From assembly GCA_029879605.1 (NCBI GenBank), contig JAOUQA010000086.1, positions 1-7,558 of the forward strand: 7,558 bases of DNA, written 5' to 3'. Origin of the DNA: Gammaproteobacteria bacterium (GTDB taxonomy: Bacteria; Pseudomonadota; Gammaproteobacteria; SZUA-229). How positions within the stretch are numbered: position 1 is the first letter of the stretch; every line of letters begins with the position of its first letter. Below the pieces are notes generated by a model. The model saw nothing but the letters and a program-made list of their open reading frames with translations, was not told the DNA's origin and ran no database searches. Both the position numbers and the translations under genes were made by a program. Shown piece after piece: positions 1 to 7,166 of the stretch.

Positions 1-3000
1 ACCGGTTCCATCTCTTGACAGTGTTCCAAAGCTATTTAGTTCCCAGAGATCATTCATGCCGTCCAGATCGCTATCACCGTATACATTTATAGTTATGCTT
101 GCCTGGTTTGTTGCTCCAAGGCTATCAGCTATATTTGCGGTGATGCTGTGTGTTCCTTCTGCCAGGTTTACGCCAACCTGTGATCCAGTACCCAATGAAC
201 CATTAATATTAGATGTCCACTGGATACTGGAAGAAATATCGCCGTCTTCATTATCGATTGCATTACCAGTTAAATTAGTTATGTCACCAAGGATATAATT
301 TGATCCACTCGCAGGACTAGTAATGGATACAATGGGCGCTATATTGGCCTCTACAGTAATGGTAATAGACTTCCAGGCGGTATTGTTATCACTATCGGCA
401 ACACTTGCTGTCAGGGTGTGAATGCCAGGGTCTAACTGGGTCGTTAAGAGACCGTTGCTGCCAAGGATGCCTGTAATGCTGGATGACCATTGAATATTTG
501 CACTTAGATTGCCATCTTCTGAGTCGGTGGCAAATGCATCAAGATAAATCGTCTGACCCTGATGGAAAATCGATCCATCAGCTGGTGCATATATATCTAG
601 CCTTGGTACATTTCCTACAGCACATCGTGATGGTGCAATGACCACGTCTGTTCCCAGAGACTGTATTAAGCTGTTCATGCTATTACATTGCAGATTTGTG
701 TTTCCAGTTAAATCAACCAGCAAAATCTGATTTAAATCTACGAATGAATAGGTATCAATAAATAACAGGTTGTTATTAGCCAGGTTCAATTTTTTCAGGT
801 GGGTATAACCTGACATGGGTATTGCCTGTGTATCAGTTAGTCCAGTATTACTCATATCCAGTTCAATCAAGTGATATGGCTGTCCAGTAAATTGATCAAA
901 CCAGGGTAGGGAGCTGCCCTGAGGGAAATTAATGCCACTTAAACCTATATGAGTTAGACCTGTATTGCTGCTGATAACATCAAACGCCTGGGTAGCATTA
1001 ATGCCAGTATTTCCAGATAAATTTAAATGGGTTAAATTGCGGAATGATGTTAGCTGGTAAATATCAATAATCTGGTTATGAGAGAGATCCAGTTCACGCA
1101 GAGATGAACTGTTGACTGGATCTATATTACTGGTTAGTGGATCAATATTAACTAAATCATTACCAGAGAGGTTAAGTACATTTAATGAGTCGTACTGACT
1201 TATTTGTATAATATCTGTTAGCCCGGTATTACCCAGGTCAAGGTGAGTTAGATGGTAGGGAAGTCCGCTTGCAATGTTACTAAATAATGGTGCGGGGCCA
1301 TTGATGGCAATACCATTTAAATTAATCTGGTTAAGCCCGGTATTCTGGTTAATCAGCCAGTAAGCATCATTGATAGCAATATCAGTATTGCCTGCCAGGT
1401 TTATGGCCTTAAGGTGTAATTGTCCTCCCAGGGCAGAAAGGCTGGTCAACTGGTTATTAGATAAATTCAGTTCACGTAAATGCAGTGTCTGTAAAGGTGT
1501 TATATCTATGAGGCCACTATTTTCCAGATTTAATTTTTTTAGTGTCTGGTACTGGGAGAATTCAAAGGGTAGTAACCGTGGGCCATTATTACCTAAATCC
1601 AGTTCGACCAGTCGATAGGGCTGAGCTTGTGGTGTTGTGAATATTCCATCATATAAAAAATTAATTCCATTCAGTCCAAGATGAGTCAGGCCTGGGTTAT
1701 TATTAATCATATTCCATATGCTTTGTAACTCATAGGTATCAAAATTATTATTTGAAAGATACAATTTATTTAAACGAGTGAAGTTTCTTATAGGATCAAT
1801 GCTTACAATCTGGTTGCCAGATAGATCCAGTGCAGTTAGTTGTGTATTAGGGAACCAGGTTAAAGTCGATATATCACTAAGTGGATTATTTGCCAGGTTG
1901 AGGCTTTTCAAACTGCTTGAAAAAGACTCAATACCATAAATGGATGAGATGCCTGTGTTGGACATTTCCAGATGTTGTAGTTTATATTGTTTTCCTGTCT
2001 GGTAATTGAAGAAACCTGGCAATGAACCACTAGTATAGGCACCAAAAAATATATCATTAAGTCCTACATGGGTCAGTTGTTGATTCGAGTTGATAATACC
2101 TATGGCCTGTTCAGCAGGAATTCTTATGTTTCCAGAAATATATAAAGCGGTTAATTCACTAAAGCTATTTAGTGGATTGATGTTACCAATATCATTGTTA
2201 GATAAATTCAATTCACGCAGGGGAAGGTTTGATAACGGGCTAATATCAGTCAGCCTGTTATTGGCCAGGTTAAGGCTTTGTAGTTTACTGAATTGATCGA
2301 TACCCAAGAGATGAATTAGTCCTGTGTTTGCCAGGTTTAGCTCTAACAGTTGATATGGGTTACCTGTTGTGGGGTCAGTTAACGGAGGAATGACAGCTAC
2401 AGGAATATCGTTTAGGCCAATACGAGCTAATTTATAATTACTGGAAATAATTGATAATGCCTGGTTAGCATCAATCTCGCTATTGCCTGAAAGATGAAGG
2501 GTAGTTAAGTTATCAAAACCCTGTAATGGCGTTATATCGGTAATTAAATTATTTGATAAGTTTAATTCACTGAGTTGCAGGCCTGATAAGAGACTGATGT
2601 CTATTAAATCATTATCCGCAAGGTTAAGCTTTTTTAAGCTGGTATACTGCTCTAAACCCCACAACGTTTCAATTTTTGAGCTGGCGAGTTCCAGTTCTAC
2701 CAGTTGATAAGGTGAGTTAGTCATTGGGTTAGTAAATACAGGAACTGCATGCCATAAAACAACATTATTTAGATTTATATGCGTCAGCCTGTGATTCTGG
2801 TTGATGATAGTCGAAACCTGCTCATGTGGGATGCCTGGATTATTTGATAAATTCAATTTTTTAAGTTCTGTTATCTGCGCATCATTTATTAGATGCGAAA
2901 TATCAGTCAGTGAATTATTAGAAATATCCAGTTCACGTAAATTATTTAAATATACTGGAGGTGTCAGGCCTGGAATAATTGTTAGATTGTTGCCGGATAA

Positions 3001-5016
3001 ATTTAGTTTTCTTAAAGTAGGAATTTCTGGTATGGCTGCTGCTATACCAGTATTACCAATGTCCAGTTCAATTAGTTTGTAATATTGTCCGGTCGATGTT
3101 GTTAAGTTGATCCATCCAGTAGGAAATCCATTAATTCCAATATGAGTAAGTTGCTGATTATCAGTGATTATATGTCTCAATAGATCCTGCATTGGATAAT
3201 CTTCAGAAAAATTATTATGGGATAGGTTTAGTTTTCTGAGCTGTTTATAACCGAATAAAGCGCTAATGTCGGATACATTATTACCGGATATGTCGAGTTC
3301 CATTAAAGACAGGTTCGTAAATGATAAAGGCGAAATATCATCAATCAGATTGTTAGCGATTTTCAGGCTTTTCAGTGTTGGGTATTTATCTACATTCCAG
3401 ATATTATTAATTTTGTTGTTGCCTAAATCTAGTTCATATAGTTTATAAGGAACAATGATCATCGGGTGATTCAATAAAGGGATGCCTTCGTTATAAGTGG
3501 TATTATTCAATCCTATATGGGTCAGATTATAATTTTGATTAAGAAATGACGAAATTTGATAAGTGGGTATACTCTTGTTGCCTGAAAGATTTATGGATCT
3601 CAAGCCATTTATGCTATTTAAGAGAAGGGAGATATCAGTGATATGGTTATTGGAAATATCAAGTTGGCTCAGTGGCATGTTAGACAACTGATTAATTGTT
3701 GTTAGGCTGTTGTTTGCCAGATTAAGATTTTTTAACGTGGTATACAGTTCAATACCATAAATCTCACTAACACCTGTATCACTTAAATCAAGGTCGATCA
3801 GCGCATAGGGCTGCCAATCAGGACTGGCAGCAAACACAGGGAAGGGTGCGTCAATTTTTAAACCACTTAAACCAATATGTGTCAGGCCTGGATTGTTGGA
3901 AATTATTTGAGTTATAAGGTCTCTTGTCTGGTAAGGCCAGTTATCAAAAAAATAGTTTCTTGAAACATTAAAGAGAGTTAAATGTGTCTGATTTAGTAAA
4001 GGAGAAAAATCACTAATCTTGTTATCTGACAAATTAACTTCAGTTAATTGCAAGTTGCTTAGTAATGAAATATTTTCAATATTATTATTGGCAATATCCA
4101 GTGTTCTTAAAGTGTTGTTATATTGTTCTACTCCCAATATGGTACTAATGCCTGTATTGGCCATTTTCAGTTCGACAAGAGGATAAACTTGTGAGGTTAA
4201 ATTATTAATAAATGCAGGAATATTTCCATATGTTGGCGAACCTGCGAAATTAATATCATTCAGGCCGATACGGGTTAATTGTAGGTTGTTATTGATAATG
4301 CCAAGCGCCTGCTCAGCAGATATCCATTTATTACCAGATAAGTAAAGAGCCGTTAGTTGTGTATAACTGCTAAGTGGAGATGCGTCAATAACGTTGTTAT
4401 TCGACAAGTCCAGTTCATTAACAGATAAAGTAGACAATTGGCCAATATCCTGAATCTGGTTATTTGCCAGGTTTAGTTTCTGTAATGTTGCATATTGTTC
4501 AATACCTGAAATATTTGTAATGCCTGTATTACCTACGTCCAGTTCAATCAGCGAATACACCTGATCGGCAGGTGTTTTAAAGACTGGTACTGGGCCGTTA
4601 ATAGTAATACCGTTAAGGCCAATATGGGTCAGGTTAATATTGCTGGCAATGATGTTAAATGCCTGGCTTGCTTCAATGTATGGGTTATCCGAAAGATACA
4701 GGGCTGTTAGCTGGCCTAAACTGCTTAATGAGCTAATGTCAAAGATATTATTGTTAGAAAGATTGAGCTTCAGAAGGTTAACAAATGCTTCCATGCCATC
4801 GAGTCGTTCAATATTTTTATTGATACAGCTTAAAGCCGTGACATCTTCTGCCGTTGTCCAGTTATTAGCAATGACCTGTTCAATCAGACAGTTATTTAAA
4901 GCTGGATCAGGCAATATGGGCAAAGGTACTGCGAATGATTTGCTAATATGAAGCAGTGTAGTGCTTAAAATAAATATATTGACCAGTTTTATTATTATTT
5001 TTGACATTTTATCCAT
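1..5016 (-). CDS. Giant secreted leucine-rich-repeat protein, 3' end beyond left edge
   Basis: The frame is open for 1672 codons with no stop, so the C-terminus lies outside the window. Residues 1-29 form a signal peptide (K6/K10, hydrophobic core 11-24, SFA cleavage site before V30), implying export. Residues 37-80 form an N-terminal cap with C43 and C64. LRRs run from about residue 60 to 1440 with the consensus LxxLxLxxNxIxDISPL (internalin/SDS22-like), grouped into ~123-residue super-modules. A C-terminal cap carries C1444 and C1465; I saw no other Cys. Two Ig-like beta-sandwich domains follow (about 1470-1558 and 1559-1647), both with an (E)DG(N/D)(L/I)S motif. The last visible part, from D1648, is a DSDLDGMNDLWE calcium-binding motif of thrombospondin-3 type. 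Expected role: a surface or extracellular binding/adhesion protein; the ligand is unknown. The start at 5016 has a modest GAGATGAG ribosome site; ATG at 5007 is an in-frame alternative. Confidence 0.93.
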   Translation of the reverse strand, partial: MDKMSKIIIKLVNIFILSTTLLHISKSFAVPLPILPDPALNNCLIEQVIANNWTTAEDVTALSCINKNIERLDGMEAFVNLLKLNLSNNNIFDISSLSSLGQLTALYLSDNPYIEASQAFNIIASNINLTHIGLNGITINGPVPVFKTPADQVYSLIELDVGNTGITNISGIEQYATLQKLNLANNQIQDIGQLSTLSVNELDLSNNNVIDASPLSSYTQLTALYLSGNKWISAEQALGIINNNLQLTRIGLNDINFAGSPTYGNIPAFINNLTSQVYPLVELKMANTGISTILGVEQYNNTLRTLDIANNNIENISLLSNLQLTEVNLSDNKISDFSPLLNQTHLTLFNVSRNYFFDNWPYQTRDLITQIISNNPGLTHIGLSGLKIDAPFPVFAASPDWQPYALIDLDLSDTGVSEIYGIELYTTLKNLNLANNSLTTINQLSNMPLSQLDISNNHITDISLLLNSINGLRSINLSGNKSIPTYQISSFLNQNYNLTHIGLNNTTYNEGIPLLNHPMIIVPYKLYELDLGNNKINNIWNVDKYPTLKSLKIANNLIDDISPLSFTNLSLMELDISGNNVSDISALFGYKQLRKLNLSHNNFSEDYPMQDLLRHIITDNQQLTHIGINGFPTGWINLTTSTGQYYKLIELDIGNTGIAAAIPEIPTLRKLNLSGNNLTIIPGLTPPVYLNNLRELDISNNSLTDISHLINDAQITELKKLNLSNNPGIPHEQVSTIINQNHRLTHINLNNVVLWHAVPVFTNPMTNSPYQLVELELASSKIETLWGLEQYTSLKKLNLADNDLIDISLLSGLQLSELNLSNNLITDITPLQGFDNLTTLHLSGNSEIDANQALSIISSNYKLARIGLNDIPVAVIPPLTDPTTGNPYQLLELNLANTGLIHLLGIDQFSKLQSLNLANNRLTDISPLSNLPLRELNLSNNDIGNINPLNSFSELTALYISGNIRIPAEQAIGIINSNQQLTHVGLNDIFFGAYTSGSLPGFFNYQTGKQYKLQHLEMSNTGISSIYGIESFSSSLKSLNLANNPLSDISTLTWFPNTQLTALDLSGNQIVSIDPIRNFTRLNKLYLSNNNFDTYELQSIWNMINNNPGLTHLGLNGINFLYDGIFTTPQAQPYRLVELDLGNNGPRLLPFEFSQYQTLKKLNLENSGLIDITPLQTLHLRELNLSNNQLTSLSALGGQLHLKAINLAGNTDIAINDAYWLINQNTGLNQINLNGIAINGPAPLFSNIASGLPYHLTHLDLGNTGLTDIIQISQYDSLNVLNLSGNDLVNIDPLTSNIDPVNSSSLRELDLSHNQIIDIYQLTSFRNLTHLNLSGNTGINATQAFDVISSNTGLTHIGLSGINFPQGSSLPWFDQFTGQPYHLIELDMSNTGLTDTQAIPMSGYTHLKKLNLANNNLLFIDTYSFVDLNQILLVDLTGNTNLQCNSMNSLIQSLGTDVVIAPSRCAVGNVPRLDIYAPADGSIFHQGQTIYLDAFATDSEDGNLSANIQWSSSITGILGSNGLLTTQLDPGIHTLTASVADSDNNTAWKSITITVEANIAPIVSITSPASGSNYILGDITNLTGNAIDNEDGDISSSIQWTSNINGSLGTGSQVGVNLAEGTHSITANIADSLGATNQASITINVYGDSDLDGMNDLWELNSFGTLSRDGTG
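877..4557 (-). repeat. Ten tandem ~123-residue LRR super-modules
   Basis: Within the LRR protein, the motif YxLxELDLxNTG recurs at residues 154, 278, 404, 524, 646, 770, 888, 1011, 1134, 1254 and 1381 (codon starts 4557, 4185, 3807, 3447, 3081, 2709, 2355, 1986, 1617, 1257, 876). Spacings are 124, 126, 120, 122, 124, 118, 123, 123, 120 and 127 residues. Each module holds five LRRs in fixed order: YxLIELDLGNTG..., xTLKKLNLANN..., LxELNLSNNxITDISPL, LTALYLSGNxxIxAxQAxxI, and LTHIGLNxI followed by a variable segment. A partial module precedes the array and another ends it. The copies are clearly related in protein but diverged in DNA, indicating old duplication of a five-LRR block. Confidence 0.9.
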
Positions 5017-5060
5017 TTATCTCATCTCTTTATCCAGAACCTGGTTTATATTGATCTTTA

Positions 5061-5083
5061 GATGATGTGTATCATCCTGATAC
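5061..5083. promoter_or_regulatory. Two overlapping inverted repeats upstream of the LRR gene
   Basis: GATGAT-gtgt-ATCATC (5061-5076) and GTATCA-tcc-TGATAC (5069-5083) are both perfect 6-bp dyads and share the ATCA core, so they cannot form together as hairpins. They lie 45-67 bp before the LRR start codon. They could be an operator or an alternative leader structure; no regulator is identified. No convincing sigma70 promoter was found for the LRR gene in this interval. Confidence 0.35.
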
Positions 5084-5283
5084 GGCTTTATTAGTGTGTA
5101 GTGGCTGGCATTTTCTCATTAGGTGATTTCATTTCATTCATTTTTTGTAAGTTATGAGGTGATTTTGTAATAAATTAAATGATTAATTAATTTGTTGCAA
5201 AATACAAGCCAGTTTTATTAATATATCTAAATCAATATGTTAGTGTTTTTTCTGATTATTCCCTGATAAAAGCGTAAAGTTTT

Positions 5284-5312
5284 CTGACATTTATATACGC
5301 ATAAATTCTAAT
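5284..5312 (+). promoter_or_regulatory. Candidate sigma70 promoter for the repair gene
   Basis: CTGACA (5284-5289), a 17-bp spacer, then TCTAAT (5307-5312): each hexamer has one mismatch to TTGACA/TATAAT and the spacing is ideal. Transcription would begin near 5319, giving a leader of about 125 nt before the ATG at 5443 that would contain the dyad at 5346-5359 and the small ORF at 5373-5462. Judged by eye only. Confidence 0.45.
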
Positions 5313-5345
5313 ACCCTGGTACATAAATAACCAGCACTTTGAATT

Positions 5346-5359
5346 AATGCTAGAGCATT
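5346..5359. promoter_or_regulatory. Compact dyad AATGCT-ag-AGCATT, operator-like
   Basis: Perfect 6-bp arms around a 2-bp centre. The loop is too small for a stable RNA hairpin, so the shape suits a dimeric DNA-binding protein better. It sits just downstream of the candidate promoter and immediately before the AAGGAG sequence, where a repressor could block transcription. Which regulator would bind is unknown. Confidence 0.3.
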
Positions 5360-5372
5360 TGGGAAGGAGTGA

Positions 5373-5462
5373 TTGAATTATAGGTGTTTGTCCGCACTAA
5401 AGGTATTTATTTCAGTTTTACTGATGGTGATATTGTTTAGTTATGCGTATCTGGGATATTAA
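5373..5462 (+). CDS. Possible 29-codon hydrophobic leader ORF
   Basis: A TTG codon at 5373, preceded by AAGGAG at 5364-5369 (spacing only 3 nt), opens a 29-codon frame ending at TAA 5460-5462. The product would have a short basic N-terminus (R4, K10) followed by a run of hydrophobic residues (VFISVLLMVILF), as expected of a single membrane segment. It overlaps the first 20 nt of the repair gene in another frame, and that gene has only a weak ribosome site (GGTGA, 12 nt before its ATG), so translational coupling is possible. Against it: TTG start, tight spacing, and T-rich DNA yields hydrophobic frames by chance. An in-frame ATG at 5424 would give a 12-residue version. No homologue is recognised. 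Confidence 0.25.
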   Translation: MNYRCLSALKVFISVLLMVILFSYAYLGY

Positions 5463-6138
5463 TCCGGGTTATTTAAATCGACAAAGTTTGCTTGGTGAAC
5501 ACCGTGAGCTACATGGTATTGTGTCGATTATTAAAAATAATAAAAAAGGTTATTCAAAGCACCCTGAAACTCTTCGCTGGGTGGGGCATGGCTGGGCTTT
5601 AAAGCAGCGTCACAAATTACTGGTGGCTGAAATGAATCTCAGGGGTTATATTGATCGATCACCTGTTAGTTTGCGTTCGAATTTCAATGCCTGGCCTGAG
5701 GCGTTTATTGATACACCTGCAGATCAATTCAAAATCTTAGCTAAAAAATATCAATCTATAGACCAGGGGCGTATTCCTTTGCCGGTTAATGCACAACAAC
5801 TCTGGGCGCAACATAAGTACTCGGTTATGGCGCGAGATCTTTCTGCTTATAAAAATATTGGTCGTTGGGTTGCTTCTCAACAAGGTAAGCACGCATTGGA
5901 TGATGTTGCGCAGGAACTGGTGAGGATTATGCAGATGCCACCGGCCAGGCACCTTGTGCAGAATACCTTGTTGCACATGTGGGGCTATGTGTCAGGTTAT
6001 ACAAACACTAATAATCATGACGTTCAGTCAATGTCTTCAAAAAAGTTATTAAAACGCATACGTCAGCTGGTTATAGAAAATAAAGAACCGTATCTCCATG
6101 CTTCAACTGCGCTTGGCGAATTGAGTGGCTGGGATTAA
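5443..6138 (+). CDS. Pyrimidine dimer DNA glycosylase-like domain fused to DUF1722
   Basis: The 231-residue product has two domains. Residues 1-75 resemble T4 endonuclease V (Pyr_excise family): MRIW at the start, LLGEHREL at 16-23 matching the phage LMAEYREL, and a WVGHGWALK...LLVAEMNLRGY stretch at 46-69 matching the GAGH...AECLKRGF helix region. E22 aligns with catalytic E23 of the phage enzyme. Residues about 117-230 are DUF1722 (YbgA-like), with LWAQHKYSVMARD at 120-132 and LLHMWGYVSG at 176-185. Expected activity is incision at UV photoproducts by glycosylase/AP-lyase chemistry in the cytoplasm; the DUF1722 role is unsettled. The start is fixed by the N-terminal homology and an in-frame stop at 5428-5430. 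It stands alone, divergent from the LRR gene and convergent with arsM. Confidence 0.85.
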   Translation: MRIWDINPGYLNRQSLLGEHRELHGIVSIIKNNKKGYSKHPETLRWVGHGWALKQRHKLLVAEMNLRGYIDRSPVSLRSNFNAWPEAFIDTPADQFKILAKKYQSIDQGRIPLPVNAQQLWAQHKYSVMARDLSAYKNIGRWVASQQGKHALDDVAQELVRIMQMPPARHLVQNTLLHMWGYVSGYTNTNNHDVQSMSSKKLLKRIRQLVIENKEPYLHASTALGELSGWD

Positions 6139-6201
6139 CTATAAAGGGATAAAATTTTTGCGTATCAATAAACATCATAACTGTCGAAATGATTTTATTT
6201 T

Positions 6202-6229
6202 AAACCCTATTTATTTTATTTCAGGGTTT
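6202..6229. terminator. Convergent hairpin between the repair gene and arsM
   Basis: AAACCCT (6202-6208) and AGGGTTT (6223-6229) form a perfect 7-bp stem with a 14-nt AT-rich loop. The right arm overlaps the last codons and stop of arsM. In the rightward direction the stem ends in a run of four T; in the leftward direction the following bases are A/T-rich but lack a U tract. It may act weakly in both directions; strength is doubtful. Confidence 0.4.
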
Positions 6230-7093
6230 TACTGCTTCAATCGTTGCAGATAAGACAAAGTCTTCTACGTTGCTACCCGGTGCCCAGTCTTTTATAAACT
6301 GTCGTGATTCATCTTTGGGTTGAATACGTATATTTTCAAAGCCGGCATTGTGCATCATCTGTTCTAGTTCGGCTACCAGTGATGCACCGGATACACAGGC
6401 AGAGTGTAACTGCATGTCGTTTTTAATGTGATCAGGTAATTCAGTACTGGCGACAATGTCGGAGATGGCCAGGCGTCCACCGGGTTTTAATACGCGAAAG
6501 GCATCTTTGAAAACCTGGGGTTTATTGGGTGACAGGTTGATGACACAGTTGGATATAATGACATCCACGCTGTTATCAGCCACTGGCAGGTACTCGATTT
6601 CACCAAGGCGAAATTCAACGTTACTGAATTTGCCTTTTTCTGCATTATTGCGAGCCTTACTGAGCATTTCCGGTGTCATGTCTATACCGATGACTTTGCC
6701 TGTGTCTTTTACTTCCTGTGCTGCCAGGAATGCATCAAAGCCGCCACCGCTGCCAAGATCGACCACGACTTCACCTTCTTTCAGGCTGGCGATGGCTCTT
6801 GGATTGCCGCAACCCAGTCCCATATCGGCACCGTCAGGTACACTGGCCAGGTCGGCTTCGCTGTAGCCCAGGCGGGTGGATATCAGGGTGTTGATCTGGG
6901 CATCGTCTGAAACACCGCAGCAACTGCTTTCGACACCGCAGCAGTCACCGTTGTTACTGGATTCGGCGACTTTTGAATAACTATTACGCACATTGTTACG
7001 AATGCTGTCTGCATGGGTTTCTTTAACAGCTGTGTCTGTATTGTCGCAGCAGTTGTTTTGTGTGCTGCAGCAGTCGTCTGTTTCAGTGCTCAT
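6221..7093 (-). CDS. arsM: Arsenite S-adenosylmethionine methyltransferase
   Basis: A 290-residue soluble methyltransferase that transfers methyl groups from SAM to As(III), giving methylated arsenicals. The SAM-binding motif VVDLGSGGGFDAF is at 110-122, with acidic D138 (GIDMT) and the LPVADNSVDVIISNCVINL block at 169-187. Three expected As-coordinating cysteines are present: C95 (GLGCGNP), C183 (SNCVINLS) and C233 (SACVSGAS). The N-terminal region carries four vicinal Cys pairs: 8-9, 15-16, 51-52 and 58-59. The last two, after IRNNVRNSYSKVAES, are usual for bacterial ArsM; the first 28 residues look like an extension. ATG 7093 is the only Met before residue 91; its ribosome site is weak. 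Downstream on the same strand of a TIGR04282-type transferase, separated by 158 bp, suggesting an arsenosugar pathway. No arsR is visible here. Confidence 0.93.
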   Translation of the reverse strand: MSTETDDCCSTQNNCCDNTDTAVKETHADSIRNNVRNSYSKVAESSNNGDCCGVESSCCGVSDDAQINTLISTRLGYSEADLASVPDGADMGLGCGNPRAIASLKEGEVVVDLGSGGGFDAFLAAQEVKDTGKVIGIDMTPEMLSKARNNAEKGKFSNVEFRLGEIEYLPVADNSVDVIISNCVINLSPNKPQVFKDAFRVLKPGGRLAISDIVASTELPDHIKNDMQLHSACVSGASLVAELEQMMHNAGFENIRIQPKDESRQFIKDWAPGSNVEDFVLSATIEAVKP

Positions 7094-7166
7094 AATAATA
7101 GATGCCTAATAAGTCGTATGTTTTTAACTCTAATTGCCAGTAAAGCTAATCCTGAATTTACAAATT

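Larger units (their letters stand above)
5017..5442. other. Divergent intergenic region between the LRR and repair genes
   Basis: This 426-bp AT-rich stretch separates two divergently transcribed genes. It holds paired dyads near the LRR start (5061-5083), a weak AT dyad AAATTAA/TTAATTT (5172-5193), a rightward promoter-like pair (5284-5312), a CTGGT/ACCAG dyad (5316-5334), an AATGCT-ag-AGCATT dyad (5346-5359), and an AAGGAG ribosome-site-like sequence (5364-5369) ahead of a possible small ORF. No tRNA or recognised riboswitch was seen. Confidence 0.7.

Noticed and set aside
877..4557. Regular ~370-bp DNA periodicity as a candidate tandem satellite or CRISPR-like array
   Set aside because: The period reflects the coding of the five-LRR protein module; units are diverged in DNA, always a multiple of three and in frame.
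56..4951. Several plus-strand open frames of 60-103 codons across the left two thirds
   Set aside because: All lie antisense within the continuous minus-strand LRR frame. Their recurring motifs are reverse reads of the LRR repeats, and none resembles a known family.
5005..5007. ATG at 5007 as the start of the LRR gene
   Set aside because: In frame and only three codons inside; the ATG at 5016 has the better-spaced purine-rich upstream sequence. Both give a working signal peptide, so this is a preference and not a proof.
5172..5193. AAATTAA/TTAATTT dyad as operator
   Set aside because: Pure A/T dyads are expected by chance in such AT-rich DNA; kept only as a mention in the intergenic entry.
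5737..5976. Minus-strand 79-codon frame
   Set aside because: Entirely antisense within the glycosylase/DUF1722 gene, with no recognisable domain.
6456..6866. Plus-strand 136-codon frame
   Set aside because: Antisense within arsM, whose minus-strand frame carries all expected motifs.
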